A stretch of DNA of 64,000 nucleotides from Rhodobacteraceae bacterium WFHF2C18 (GCA_002166865.1 NHTQ01000001.1:1-64000); one strand, 5' to 3'; shown: positions 48,953 through 60,297, numbered from the stretch's first letter. Numbers and translations are program-made. Notes: generated by a model not told the origin, from the sequence alone.

Positions 48953-49222
48953 CGGTGGGGTCTCGGTACACTCGCTGCTTGTGTCAACCATAGGCGATAA
49001 TCCGTTGAAATTATGACATGCGCCGAAAAAAACGGGTTCCTGCGACCGGTAGGCGGCGCCGGGCACGAGGTAGCGGTTTGTCGAGCGCGGGCAAGGCCGA
49101 TCCCGCGGCGCGGGGGCGGGGAACCTATCCGAAAGGATAGGGGTCCATCCGAATGAGACGATGGCGCCGCGTCGCCCGGGTGCTTAAGGAAGGACGGGGA
49201 TGAAGAACCGGAGACTGCATCG

Positions 49223-49753
49223 ATGACCTTTTCCGATTTTCGTATGAGGCTGTCCTGTGTCGCCGTCCTTGTGGCCGCGATGCTCGTTGTGGCGCCGGGC
49301 GCGCGAGGCGGGGCGCTGAAGGCCCCTTCGGCCGAGGTCTTGCTGACCGTGACCGGCGACATCGCGGTCACGAATGACGGCGATGCGGCAGTGTTCGATC
49401 TTCCGATGCTGCGCGCCATCGCGACGCGCAGTTTCACCACCACGACCATCTGGACAGACGGGGAACAGCGCTTCAAAGGCGTTCCGCTCGAAGCGCTGCT
49501 CGATCGCCTCGGGGTCACGGCGGGGCGGCTCAAGGCCAGGGCCCTGAACGATTATGCCGTCGATATCCCGGTTTCGGACGCGGTGGCGGAGGGGCCGATC
49601 ATCGCCTACCGGCGCAACGGCAAGAACATGTCGATCCGCGACAAGGGCCCGCTGTGGATCGTCTATCCCTACGATTCCAAACCCGCCTACCGGTCCGAGC
49701 AGGTCTACACCCGCAGCATCTGGCAGCTGGACCGGATCAAGGTCATCGAATAG
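49223..49753 (+). CDS. Periplasmic sulfite-oxidase-fold (molybdopterin-dependent-like) protein
   Basis: This 176-residue protein has a signal peptide (about 1-29, LSCVAVLVAAMLVVAPGARG) and a single domain of the oxidoreductase molybdopterin-binding (sulfite oxidase/YedY-like) fold, seen in FDLPMLRAIATRSFTT, FKGVPLEALLDRLG, YAVDIPVSDAV and GPLWIVYPYD. The Cys that binds molybdenum in active enzymes is not apparent, so it may be a ligand-binding rather than catalytic member. It is followed after 29 bases by the hybrid kinase, so it probably acts as its periplasmic sensor partner. Confidence 0.75.
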   Translation: MTFSDFRMRLSCVAVLVAAMLVVAPGARGGALKAPSAEVLLTVTGDIAVTNDGDAAVFDLPMLRAIATRSFTTTTIWTDGEQRFKGVPLEALLDRLGVTAGRLKARALNDYAVDIPVSDAVAEGPIIAYRRNGKNMSIRDKGPLWIVYPYDSKPAYRSEQVYTRSIWQLDRIKVIE

Positions 49754-49782
49754 CCAGGGCGCGGCGCAGGGCGAGGGTGAGC

Positions 49783-52368
49783 ATGGCGGACCCGGGACAG
49801 CCACGGAAGCGCGCCAAGCTGGCCCTGGCGGCCGTAACGGCTGGGGCCGGCCTTGCGCTGCTTGTCTTTCTGGCCTTCGAAGTGGTGCGCAAGCTGGAGC
49901 TTCTCGACACGGCGTCGTCCGACAACGTGCAATGGACCCTGGCGCAGGCCGAGGTCGAGTTTCTCGACCTCCAGACCGCGATCGCCAATGCCCGGCAGGC
50001 CGCGCAGCCCGATCTCGGGCTGGTCCGGCGCGAGTTCGACATCTTCTACAGCCGTGTGCAGACGATCTCGGCCTCCCAACTCTACGGGATGTTGCGGGCC
50101 GACGCGGGCTATGCCGCGGCCCTTGGCCGGGCCGAGCGCTTCATCGCGCGCGCCGTGCCATTGATCGATGCAAGCGACGCGCGGCTGACGGCCGCGCTGC
50201 CGCGGCTGGCGGGCCTTGTCGCCGAAACGCGGCCGGCGGTGCGCGCGCTGTCGGTCAACGGGCTGGAGTATTTCGCGGCGCAGGCCGATCTGCGGCGCGA
50301 GGCTGTGGCGACCACGCTGTGGCGGTTGGCGGCCGTGACGATCGCGCTGCTGTCCTTCCTGCTGCTGGCGGCGCTGGTGCTGGCGCGGCTCTACCGCCTG
50401 AGCGAGCGGCGTGCCGGGGCGCTGCAACTGGCCACCAGCCGGCTCGGGACGATCGTGCGCACCTCGCTGGACGCCATCCTGGTCGCCGATCGCGCGGGCC
50501 GGATCCTGGAGTTCAACGAGGCGGCCGAGCGGATCTTCGGCTGGAAGCGGTCCGAGATCCTGGGCCGGACGATGAGCGACACCATCGTGCCTGACGGGCA
50601 CCGTGCCGCGCACGAAAGGGGCATGGCACGGTACCGGCGCGGCGGCGAGCGCCATGTCACCGGCCGGGGACGGCTGCAACTGGAGGCCCGGCGCGCCGAC
50701 GGCGAGGTCTTTCCCGCCGAAATGTCCGTGCAGTCCGCAGAGGGGGTCGACGGCGAGATATTCGTGAGTTTCATCCGTGACATCTCGCACCGGGTCGCCG
50801 CGGAACGCGAGCTTGTCACCGCGCGCGACCAGGCCGTCGCGGGCGAGAAGGCCAAGACGGAGTTCCTTGCCGTCATGAGCCACGAGATCCGCACGCCGTT
50901 GAACGGCCTGCTGGGCACCCTGTCGCTGCTGAAGGACACCCGGCTGACCGCGCGGCAGCGCGGATACCTCGAGAACATGGAGGCCTCGGGGGGGCTGCTT
51001 CTCAACCATGTCAACGACGTGCTGGACATCTCGAAATACGAGGCCGGCAAGCTGACCCTGAACCCCAGCCGGGTCGATCTGGCCCAGCTGGTGCAAAGCG
51101 TCATCGACAACCAGGCGGATGTGGCCGCGGCGGCGGGCAACAGCATCGACTGGTGCTGGCGTGGCGAGCCCATGGCGGCGGTGGAAACCGATGCCCTGCG
51201 GCTTCGGCAGATCCTCATCAACCTTGTCAGCAACGCGGTGAAGTTCACGCGCGACGGGCGCATCACGGTCGAGATCGCGGCGGACCGTTCCGAAGGCGAG
51301 GCGCCGCAGGTGGCTTTCCGCGTGCGCGATACCGGCGTCGGCATCGCCGCGGAGGCGCTCGACCGGATCTTCCGGGATTTCGAAACGGTCGACAGTTCCT
51401 ACGGCCGGTCCGCCGGGGGCGCGGGGCTGGGCCTTGGCATCGCGCGGCGCCTGGCCCGCGCGCTTGGCGGCCGGATCGAGGCGGCAAGCGAACCCGGCCG
51501 GGGCAGCGTTTTCCAGGTGAGCCTGCCGATGAAAGTGCTGCGCCCGGAGGCGGACGAAACCGCCGCGCGGCCGGATCCCGGCGCCGGCGCCGACAAGCCG
51601 CGCCGCGCCGTCCTGGTGATCGAGGACGACGACATCAATCGCGCCGTGCTGTCGGACATGCTCAAGAGCGACCGTCACGTGGTGGTCGAGGCCAAGGACG
51701 GCCGCGAAGGCGTTCAGCGCGCTGCCGCGCGAGCCTTCGACCTTGTCTTGATGGACATCAGCATGCCGGTGATGGACGGCCGCGCCGCGGCGCGCGAAAT
51801 CCGGTCTGGCTGCGGGCGGTCGCGCGATGCGCCGATCATCGCGGTGACGGCCCATGCCCTTCCCGGCGAGGTCGAGGAGTTCCGCCGCCACGGAATGTCC
51901 GGCTACCTGTGCAAGCCGATCGACCGCGCCGCGTTGCGCCGCCTTCTTGCAGTGGAGCGCCCGGCGACCCCCTGTGCCCCGGCGGTCGCCGCCGCGGACG
52001 GGCCGCCGCACGCCACCGGTGCGATCGTCGATCACGCCTGCTTCTTCGACATGCAGGCGCAACTGGGCGCGGACATGATGGCGCGGCTTCTGGAGCGGTT
52101 TCTGGCCGAGGGCGATGGCACCATCGCCTTCCTGCGCGATGTCGAGGGGGGAGACTGGACGCGCGAGAACGTCAGGCAGCGCGCCCACAAGTTGGCCGGA
52201 GTCGCGGCCACCCTCGGCGCGACGCAGTTGCGCGGGCGGCTCGCGGCGCTGGAAACGACCTGCGCGCCCGGCGGTGATATGGCCGAGGCGCGCAGGCTCT
52301 GCGCCGATCTGGACCGTCTCTGGGCATCGACCACGCAGGCGCTCGGCCTGCGGGCCGTGGCCTCCTAG
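49783..52368 (+). CDS. Hybrid histidine kinase with PAS, HisKA, HATPase, REC and HPt domains
   Basis: This 861-residue inner-membrane kinase has TM1 near residues 13-35, a periplasmic helical region to about 185 and TM2 near 190-215. A PAS domain (about 225-345) leads into HisKA with SHEIRTPLNG and His367. The ATPase part has INLVSNAVKFT, DTGVGIA and GAGLGLGIARRLA. A receiver domain carries Asp658 in LMDISMPVMDG and a C-terminal HPt domain has His802 in AHKLAG. The modules form a complete phosphorelay ready to pass phosphate to a separate regulator, most likely the LuxR-type one at 48338-48952. The kinase follows its putative periplasmic partner by 29 bases. Confidence 0.92.
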   Translation: MADPGQPRKRAKLALAAVTAGAGLALLVFLAFEVVRKLELLDTASSDNVQWTLAQAEVEFLDLQTAIANARQAAQPDLGLVRREFDIFYSRVQTISASQLYGMLRADAGYAAALGRAERFIARAVPLIDASDARLTAALPRLAGLVAETRPAVRALSVNGLEYFAAQADLRREAVATTLWRLAAVTIALLSFLLLAALVLARLYRLSERRAGALQLATSRLGTIVRTSLDAILVADRAGRILEFNEAAERIFGWKRSEILGRTMSDTIVPDGHRAAHERGMARYRRGGERHVTGRGRLQLEARRADGEVFPAEMSVQSAEGVDGEIFVSFIRDISHRVAAERELVTARDQAVAGEKAKTEFLAVMSHEIRTPLNGLLGTLSLLKDTRLTARQRGYLENMEASGGLLLNHVNDVLDISKYEAGKLTLNPSRVDLAQLVQSVIDNQADVAAAAGNSIDWCWRGEPMAAVETDALRLRQILINLVSNAVKFTRDGRITVEIAADRSEGEAPQVAFRVRDTGVGIAAEALDRIFRDFETVDSSYGRSAGGAGLGLGIARRLARALGGRIEAASEPGRGSVFQVSLPMKVLRPEADETAARPDPGAGADKPRRAVLVIEDDDINRAVLSDMLKSDRHVVVEAKDGREGVQRAAARAFDLVLMDISMPVMDGRAAAREIRSGCGRSRDAPIIAVTAHALPGEVEEFRRHGMSGYLCKPIDRAALRRLLAVERPATPCAPAVAAADGPPHATGAIVDHACFFDMQAQLGADMMARLLERFLAEGDGTIAFLRDVEGGDWTRENVRQRAHKLAGVAATLGATQLRGRLAALETTCAPGGDMAEARRLCADLDRLWASTTQALGLRAVAS

Positions 52369-52411
52369 ACCGCCTGGAACGCCCGGCCGGGGGCGAAAAA
52401 AACCCGGGTGA

Positions 52412-54421
<2,010 letters not shown>

Positions 54422-54425
<4 letters not shown>

Positions 54426-54709
54426 GCGACAACCGCGACAACGAGGTCGAGACCATTTCGCGCAAGTCGCGCCAGATGGAGCAGGCGCGGAAGCGCAAGC
54501 GCAGAAGCGCATGGTTCGGCCTGGGCATGTTCGGCATGATCGGCTGGGCGGTCGCGATCCCCGTGCTGGCGGGAATCGCCTTGGGGCTGTGGATCGATTC
54601 GCGCTGGCCCGGCGGAATTTCGTGGACGCTCGTGCTGCTGTTCGCCGGTGTCGCGCTGGGATGTCTGAACGCATGGTATTGGCTGCAAAGGGAGGGACGC
54701 GATGACTGA
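54422..54709 (+). CDS. atpQ: N-type ATPase accessory subunit AtpQ (AtpI-like)
   Basis: This 95-residue protein has a basic cytoplasmic start (about 1-32, RKSRQMEQARKRKRRSAWFG) and two membrane segments (about 36-58 and 65-85), like the AtpI/AtpQ family. In N-ATPase operons it is thought to help assembly or Mg2+ supply for the rotor ring. It overlaps atpC as ATGA. Confidence 0.85.
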
Positions 54710-54751
54710 GCCTGCCTGCCCCTCGGTCCGGGGCCCGCGGGGAGGGCCGGG

Positions 54752-55054
54752 ATGACCGCGGGCATGATCTGGGCCGTGATCGCCGCCGGGCTGGGCGGTG
54801 CCGTGTTCGGGGCGGTCTACATGAGCCTGCTCTGGGCGGGCGCCAGCGGGCTGTCCGCCGGGCACGGCGCGGCGCGCTTCGTGCTGCTGGCGGTCGCGCG
54901 GGGCCTTCTTGTTGTCGGCGCCCTGGGCGGGGCGATCGCCCTTGGCGCGGGCGCGATCGAACTGGCGGCCGCGGTCGTCGGCTTCGTGGTGGTCCGGGTG
55001 GTGGCCGTCCGCGCCGCCGGGGCCGGGGAAGGGACGCGCAGACCATGGAGATAA
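54752..55054 (+). CDS. atpR: N-type ATPase accessory subunit AtpR
   Basis: This 100-residue protein has three hydrophobic segments (about 5-27, 38-58 and 60-85) and lies in the position of atpR between atpQ and atpB. AtpR is found only in N-ATPase operons, and its partner is thought to be the c-ring. The start at ATG 54752 follows GGAGGGCCGGG. It overlaps atpB by 10 bases. Confidence 0.8.
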   Translation: MTAGMIWAVIAAGLGGAVFGAVYMSLLWAGASGLSAGHGAARFVLLAVARGLLVVGALGGAIALGAGAIELAAAVVGFVVVRVVAVRAAGAGEGTRRPWR

Positions 55055-55755
55055 GCCCGGACAGCTGGATCCTGTACGAATGGCGCGGCCTGCAGCTCAA
55101 CGCCACGATCGCCTTCACCTGGGTCGTGATGGCGGTGCTGGTGATCGGCGCCCGGGCGATCACCCTGCGCCTGAGCGCGGGCGAAACGGTGTCGCGCTGG
55201 CAGGTGATGCTGGAGGTCATCGTGTCCACGATACGCCAGCAGATCGACGACGTGGGCGCGCAGAAGCCCGACCGCTACCTTCCCTTCATCGGAACGCTGT
55301 TCCTGTTCATCGCCACCGCCAACATCCTTGCGATCGTGCCCGGCTACCAGCCGCCGACCGGGTCGTTGTCGACAACGGCGGCGCTGGCGATCTGCGTTCT
55401 GATCGCGGTTCCGCTGTTCTCGATCGCCCGCCGGGGGCTTGCGGGGTATCTCAAGACCTATGTGCGCCCGACGCCCTTCATGCTTCCGTTCAACATCATA
55501 AGCGAGGTGTCGCGCACCGTCGCCCTTGCCGTGCGCCTTTACGGCAACGTGATGAGCGGAACGGTCATCGTGGGCATCCTCATCAGCGTGGCCCCCTTCT
55601 TCTTTCCCGTGCTCATGCAGTTGCTCGGGCTGCTGACCGGGCTGATCCAGGCCTACATCTTCGCGATCCTCGCGATGGTCTACATCGCCTCTGCCAGCCG
55701 GGTGCATGGCAAGACCGGGGGTGACGACGCGCCGAACCCTGAAAAAGGAGACTGA
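55045..55755 (+). CDS. atpB: N-type ATPase Fo subunit a
   Basis: This 236-residue membrane subunit forms the stator ion path. It has five to six membrane segments and the motif SEVSRTVALAVRLYGNVMSG near residue 155, which holds the essential Arg. The C-terminus (LIQAYIFAILAMVYIASA) is typical. AtpE follows after 2 bases. Confidence 0.93.
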   Translation: MEISPDSWILYEWRGLQLNATIAFTWVVMAVLVIGARAITLRLSAGETVSRWQVMLEVIVSTIRQQIDDVGAQKPDRYLPFIGTLFLFIATANILAIVPGYQPPTGSLSTTAALAICVLIAVPLFSIARRGLAGYLKTYVRPTPFMLPFNIISEVSRTVALAVRLYGNVMSGTVIVGILISVAPFFFPVLMQLLGLLTGLIQAYIFAILAMVYIASASRVHGKTGGDDAPNPEKGD

Positions 55756-55757
55756 AC

Positions 55758-56036
55758 ATGGATCCAGCGACATGGATTGCCGTGATTTCCATCGTGACCG
55801 CCGGCATCACCATTGCCGTCGGCTCGATCGGGCCCGCCCTGGCCGAGGGGCGCGCGGCCGCGCAGGCGTTGCAGGCGCTCGCGCAACAGCCCGATGCCTC
55901 GGACACGATCACGCGCACCCTGTTCGTGAGCCTTGCGATGATCGAGTCCACGGCGATCTACTGCTTCGTGGTCTCGATGATCCTGCTGTTCGCGAACCCC
56001 TTCACCGATATCGCAACGCAAGCGGCCGGGGGCTGA
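55758..56036 (+). CDS. atpE: N-type ATPase Fo subunit c
   Basis: This 92-residue hairpin protein forms the rotor ring. Helix 1 contains GSIGPALAEG with Glu30, and helix 2 contains AMIESTAIYCF with the ion-binding Glu63 followed by Ser64, Thr65 and Tyr68. The EST-x2-Y set resembles Na+-binding c subunits such as that of Ilyobacter, but the helix 1 position that is Gln there is Glu here, giving two carboxylates per subunit as in other N-ATPases. GAAAAAGGAG lies before the start. Confidence 0.93.
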   Translation: MDPATWIAVISIVTAGITIAVGSIGPALAEGRAAAQALQALAQQPDASDTITRTLFVSLAMIESTAIYCFVVSMILLFANPFTDIATQAAGG

Positions 56037-56040
56037 CGCG

Positions 56041-56847
56041 GTGCAGATCGATTGGCTGACAGTCGCGGCGCAGATCGTCAACTTCCTGGTCCTGGTCTGG
56101 CTTCTGCAACGGTTCCTCTATCGTCCGATCTCCAACGCCATGCGGCGGCGCGAGGACCGCATCGAGGAGCGCCTGGCCGAAGCCCGCAGCGCCCGCGGCG
56201 ATGCCGAGGAGGAGGCCGAGCGGCTGCGGCAGGAGCGCGCGGAGCTGGCCGAGCGCAAGGAGCAGATGCTGGAGGAGGCCCGCGCGGAGGCCGACGACCT
56301 GCGCAAGGAGCGCGCGGCCGCGTTGCGCGCGGAGATGGAGGAAAAGCGCGAGACCTGGCAGGCGCAACTGGCCCAGGAGCGCGCGGATTTCGCCCGTGCC
56401 GTGCAGGAACAGGCCGCGCGGGAGCTGATCGAGATCACCGAGGACGTGCTGCAGGATTTCGCCGATGCCGACCTGGCCGACCGCGTCAGCCGGACCTTTG
56501 TCGCGCGCCTGGAAAACCTGGAGGAGGCGCGGCGCGAGAAGCTCGCGCAGGCCGCGCGGGACAGCGATGAGCCGGCCCGTGTCGAGACGGCCAGCCCCCT
56601 GCCGGCCGAGGCAAAACGGCGCCTGACGCGCGCCATCCATGACGGCCTTTCAACGGACCTGGAGGTGCAGTACGCCGAGACCGCGGATCTTGTCCTGGGC
56701 GTGCGCCTCGCCATCGGCGACCAGACGGTGGAATGGAGCGTGCGCCGCTACCTCGACCGGCTGGAAAACGCGATGACCGAGACGCTGAAGGCGGGCGGCC
56801 CGGTGCCGGAGGCCGCGCAACAGACGGAAGGGGCGGACACGGCATGA
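56041..56847 (+). CDS. atpF: N-type ATPase subunit b with a delta-like C-terminal region
   Basis: This 268-residue stator subunit starts at GTG 56041. It has one membrane anchor (about residues 4-26, WLTVAAQIVNFLVLVWLL), a long charged coiled coil (about 35-135) and a separate C-terminal region (about 140-245: PAEAKRRLTRAIHDGL, ADLVLGVRLAIGDQTVEWSVRRYLDRLE) that resembles the C-terminal part of F1 delta. N-ATPase operons have no atpH, and this extension is likely to replace delta. The stop overlaps atpA as ATGA. Confidence 0.9.
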   Translation: MQIDWLTVAAQIVNFLVLVWLLQRFLYRPISNAMRRREDRIEERLAEARSARGDAEEEAERLRQERAELAERKEQMLEEARAEADDLRKERAAALRAEMEEKRETWQAQLAQERADFARAVQEQAARELIEITEDVLQDFADADLADRVSRTFVARLENLEEARREKLAQAARDSDEPARVETASPLPAEAKRRLTRAIHDGLSTDLEVQYAETADLVLGVRLAIGDQTVEWSVRRYLDRLENAMTETLKAGGPVPEAAQQTEGADTA

Positions 56848-58382
56848 CCACGCTGGCGGAATTGCGCAAAGGCATCTTCGCCCCCCTGCGGGACGCGCGG
56901 GATCGCGTGCGGCCCGGCCTGGACGTGGTCGAGACGGCCCGGATCGACTCCGTCAGCAGTGGCGTGGCGCAGATCGTGGGGTTCACCGATCTCTACGCCG
57001 ACGAACTGGTCCGGTTCCCGCGCGATATCTACGGCATCGCCGCGAACCTGCGCGAGGACCGGACCGGCGTGATCGTTCTGGGCGACACGGACCGCTTGCA
57101 GCCCGGCGACAGGCTGACGCGCACGGGGCGCGTCGTGGACGTTCCGGTGGGCGAGGCGCTGTTGGGGCGGGTGATCGACCCGCTGGGCCGGCCGCTGGAC
57201 CGCGAGGATCCGGTCGAGGCCGAGGAGCGCGCACCGGTCGAGCGTCCCGCGCCGCCGATCATGCACCGCGCGCCGGTGAAGACCCCCCTTCAGACCGGCA
57301 TCAAGGCGGTGGATGCCGCCGTTCCCATCGGCCGCGGGCAGCGGGAACTGATCCTGGGCGACCGCCAGACCGGCAAGACGGCGATCGCCGTCGACGCGAT
57401 CCTGAACCAGCGGGACACGGGCGTCGTGACCGTCTACTGCGCCATCGGGCAACGTGCCTCGGCGGTGGCCCGCGTGGTGCGCAGCCTGCGCGAGGCGGGC
57501 GCGCTCGGCCAGACGATCGTGGTCGTGGCCGGCGGCAACGATGCGCCGGGGCTGCAATTCATCGCGCCCTACGCGGCCACGACGATGGCCGAGCATTTCA
57601 TGGCCCGGGGGCGCGACACGCTGGTGGTGTACGACGACCTCACCCGCCATGCCCGGGCCTATCGCGAACTCTCGCTGCTCTTGCGCCGCCCGCCGGGGCG
57701 CGAGGCCTATCCCGGCGACATCTTCTACATCCATTCCCGGCTGCTGGAACGGGCGACGCACCTGCGCGACGAGCACGGCGGCGGCTCGCTCACGGCCCTG
57801 CCGGTGATCGAGACACAGGCGCAGAACATCTCCGCCTATATCCCGACGAACCTGATCTCGATCACCGACGGGCAGGTGTTCCTGTCGCCGGACCTGTTCG
57901 AGAAGGGCCAGCTTCCCGCGATCGACATCGGCAAATCCGTCAGCCGCGTGGGCGGCAAGGCGCAGCTTCCCGCCTTCCGCGCCGTGGCCGGCAAGCTGCG
58001 GCTGATGTATTCGCAATTCGAGGAACTGGAAAGTTTCGCCCGGTTCGGCACGAAACTCGACGAGAAGACCCGCCAGAGGCTGACCCGGGGCGCGCGCGTG
58101 CGCGAGGTTCTCAAGCAGCGCGAGCACGACCAGATCCCGGTGGCCGAGCAGGTCGCGGTGCTGCTTGCCGCGACCGAGGGCCTGTTCGACGATCTGGCCC
58201 CCGACGCGGTCGGCGATGCCGAAACCACCGTCCGCCGGGCCGCGGTCACGTCACACCCCGATATCTGCGAGCAGATCGCGGCGGGCGAGCCGCTGACCGG
58301 GGAGGCGCGCGACGCGCTGCTGGACGCGATGCGGGAGGCCCTTGCGACGGACGCGGAGGGTGCGGCGCATGGAGACGCTTGA
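56844..58382 (+). CDS. atpA: N-type ATPase F1 subunit alpha
   Basis: This 512-residue regulatory subunit has the P-loop GDRQTGKTAIAVDAI near residue 172, GQRASAVARVVRSL, and SLLLRRPPGREAYPGDIFYIHSRLLERA near residue 275. VGGKAQLPAFR and the C-terminal helical bundle are complete. I chose ATG 56844, which overlaps the atpF stop, rather than an upstream in-frame start inside atpF. It overlaps atpG by 14 bases. Confidence 0.94.
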   Translation: MTTLAELRKGIFAPLRDARDRVRPGLDVVETARIDSVSSGVAQIVGFTDLYADELVRFPRDIYGIAANLREDRTGVIVLGDTDRLQPGDRLTRTGRVVDVPVGEALLGRVIDPLGRPLDREDPVEAEERAPVERPAPPIMHRAPVKTPLQTGIKAVDAAVPIGRGQRELILGDRQTGKTAIAVDAILNQRDTGVVTVYCAIGQRASAVARVVRSLREAGALGQTIVVVAGGNDAPGLQFIAPYAATTMAEHFMARGRDTLVVYDDLTRHARAYRELSLLLRRPPGREAYPGDIFYIHSRLLERATHLRDEHGGGSLTALPVIETQAQNISAYIPTNLISITDGQVFLSPDLFEKGQLPAIDIGKSVSRVGGKAQLPAFRAVAGKLRLMYSQFEELESFARFGTKLDEKTRQRLTRGARVREVLKQREHDQIPVAEQVAVLLAATEGLFDDLAPDAVGDAETTVRRAAVTSHPDICEQIAAGEPLTGEARDALLDAMREALATDAEGAAHGDA

Positions 58383-59253
58383 ATCCCTCGGCGAGGCGCT
58401 GGAGACGACCGACGACATCCAGTCGATCGTGCGGACGATGAAGTCGCTCTCGGCCGTGAGCATCCATCAGTTCGAACGGGCCGAGGAGGCGTTGACCACC
58501 TTCGAGGACGTGATCGACCAGGGGCTCACGGCGCTACTGCACGAACGCCGCGCGCGCGGCCTGCCGTTGCCCGAAACCATGCGTGGCCGCAGCGCCCGCG
58601 AAGGGCTGATCTTGGTCGGCTCCGACCGGGGGCTTTGCGGGCGCTACAACGATACCGCGGCGCGCTTCGCCGCCGACAGGATTGGCGGCAACACCGTGAC
58701 GCTGGCCGTGATCGGCGCGCGGGCCGCCGCGCGCATCGAGGCGCTGGGCCGTGCGCCGGACCGGCTTTTCGATCTTCCGGGGTCTGTCGAGGGGCTGTCG
58801 CAGACGGTGCAGGCGGTCATTGTGGCCGTCGACACCTGGACCCGCGACAGGGACATCGGCCGCGTGCGCCTCGTGCACAACCGCCGCAAGGGGCAGAGCA
58901 TGGCCACCCCGGTCGAACGCCAACTGCTGCCGCTGCCCGATGCCTACCTGCGGCGCCTGGCCGGTGCCCCTTGGCCGGGGCGGGGGCTGCCGTTCTTCCG
59001 CATGCGCCCCGAGCGGCTTCTGTCCTGGCTGGTTCAGCAGCGGCTCTACGTGGTGCTCTACCGGGCCCTGGCGGAGGCGCTGGCCAGCGAGCACGCGATG
59101 CGGCTGGCGACCATGCAGAACGCCGAAAGCAACATCGAGGAACGTCAGGAGGATCTCACCGCGGCCTATCGGCAGAAGCGGCAGGAAACCATCACGCGCG
59201 AACTGCTGGACGTGGTCGCCGGGTTCGAAGCGGTCGGCGGACGCGACGCCTGA
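58369..59253 (+). CDS. atpG: N-type ATPase F1 subunit gamma
   Basis: This 294-residue central-stalk subunit has the N-terminal coiled-coil helix (DDIQSIVRTMKSLSAVSIHQF), the Rossmann core (GLILVGSDRGLCGRYN) and the C-terminal helix (SEHAMRLATMQNAESNIEE to ITRELLDVVAGFEAV). It is more divergent than housekeeping gamma subunits, as expected for N-ATPases. It is the last gene of the operon. Confidence 0.9.
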   Translation: METLESLGEALETTDDIQSIVRTMKSLSAVSIHQFERAEEALTTFEDVIDQGLTALLHERRARGLPLPETMRGRSAREGLILVGSDRGLCGRYNDTAARFAADRIGGNTVTLAVIGARAAARIEALGRAPDRLFDLPGSVEGLSQTVQAVIVAVDTWTRDRDIGRVRLVHNRRKGQSMATPVERQLLPLPDAYLRRLAGAPWPGRGLPFFRMRPERLLSWLVQQRLYVVLYRALAEALASEHAMRLATMQNAESNIEERQEDLTAAYRQKRQETITRELLDVVAGFEAVGGRDA

Positions 59254-59414
59254 CCCGCCGGGCGCCGGTTGCCCTTGTTCTCGTGGCGTCGTCATACGAT
59301 CAGCGGCAGCATGACTCCCGAGGTCGAAGCATGGGGTCGCAGCGCGATGAATCGGACGGATCGCGGAGCGGAAGCGCGCGACAAGACCAGGGCGCGGCTC
59401 CTTCTGTTCTTGGC

Positions 59415-59608
59415 CGCGGCTGTGAGCAGGGCGCGCTTCCATTGATGGATCATCGTCGGATGACCCCCGAACCGGCGCGCAAGCGCGGCCGCGTTGGCCG
59501 GGCTTGCGCCGCGCCACTGGCGCGACGGTTCCTCCAAGCCTCACCCTTCCGGGCTTCCACCGCGACCTTCGCCTTGACCTCGGGCGGGTGCGGCCTGCGT
59601 TTCGACAT
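59415..59608 (-). pseudogene. IS3-family transposase OrfA remnant
   Basis: From ATG 59608 the minus strand reads MSKRRPHPPEVKAKVAVEAR, the N-terminus of IS3-family OrfA. The frame is then lost, and another frame gives ALARRFGGHPTMIHQWKRALL, the OrfA helix-turn-helix. OrfB and terminal repeats are not present, so this is a decayed fragment. It lies in a 531-base stretch between atpG and the next gene in which I see nothing else. Confidence 0.75.
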
Positions 59609-59784
59609 CTCTGATCTTTTTCTCGTCGACGATCAGCAGACTGCAAATCGCAGCTTGTGCCGGTGTCCGAATTTCGGGGGGTAGCGAGTCGGACAACTTT
59701 TCAGGGGGCAGGGGAATGTTGGGACTCGACATAAAAGGTTGAAATGTTAACGCTTGGCGACGTCACTCGGAGGTTAATACAAAG

Positions 59785-60297
59785 ATGACACGGCTATTCA
59801 CTTCTGTCCTTGGTCTTACGCTTCTCGCCACCCATGTCTTCGCCGGGACCGCTCTCCCGCCGGGCGTGACACCAACGCCGGTCAACCCTGCCGGCAGCAA
59901 TGACGATACATCCCTGTTTGTTGGTCTGAACTGGGGTATCGGCTCCCGCGATACGCTCGAAGGCGTTGTTGGCGTGGTCCAAAGCAGTGTTGATAGAGAT
60001 GGCGATGTCGAGGGAGGCCGCCTGGCCGTGCATTTCGATTTGCTCGGTCGTGAGGTTGCACCGAATCTCCGCCTGACCGGTATCCTCGGCGACGATGACA
60101 TTGCTGCAGAGGCTGGACTTGGCCTTGGCTTTGATGGCACACCCTTCGGGATTCTGGGCGGTATCGGGAACTACTACAATTTCGGTGGGACGCTAGGCTT
60201 TGATGGAACGCCTGGCGGCTATATCGGGGCGCATTCCTACGGCGAGTTTGACGACAGACCGAACGCTCCGGCACCGGCAGTTCCAGATGAGGGATGA
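59785..60297 (+). CDS. Exported protein of unknown function
   Basis: I do not recognise this 170-residue protein. It has a signal peptide (MTRLFTSVLGLTLLATHVFA). The mature part has beta-strand-like stretches (TSLFVGLNWGIGSRDTLEGV, RLAVHFDLLG, PNLRLTGILGDDD) and Gly-rich C-terminal turns with LGFDGTP twice (near residues 123 and 146). Alternating patterns and Gly/Asn-rich turns suggest a beta-barrel or secreted beta protein. Its GC content is lower than that of the operons around it, and it lies beside an IS3 remnant. Confidence 0.65.
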   Translation: MTRLFTSVLGLTLLATHVFAGTALPPGVTPTPVNPAGSNDDTSLFVGLNWGIGSRDTLEGVVGVVQSSVDRDGDVEGGRLAVHFDLLGREVAPNLRLTGILGDDDIAAEAGLGLGFDGTPFGILGGIGNYYNFGGTLGFDGTPGGYIGAHSYGEFDDRPNAPAPAVPDEG

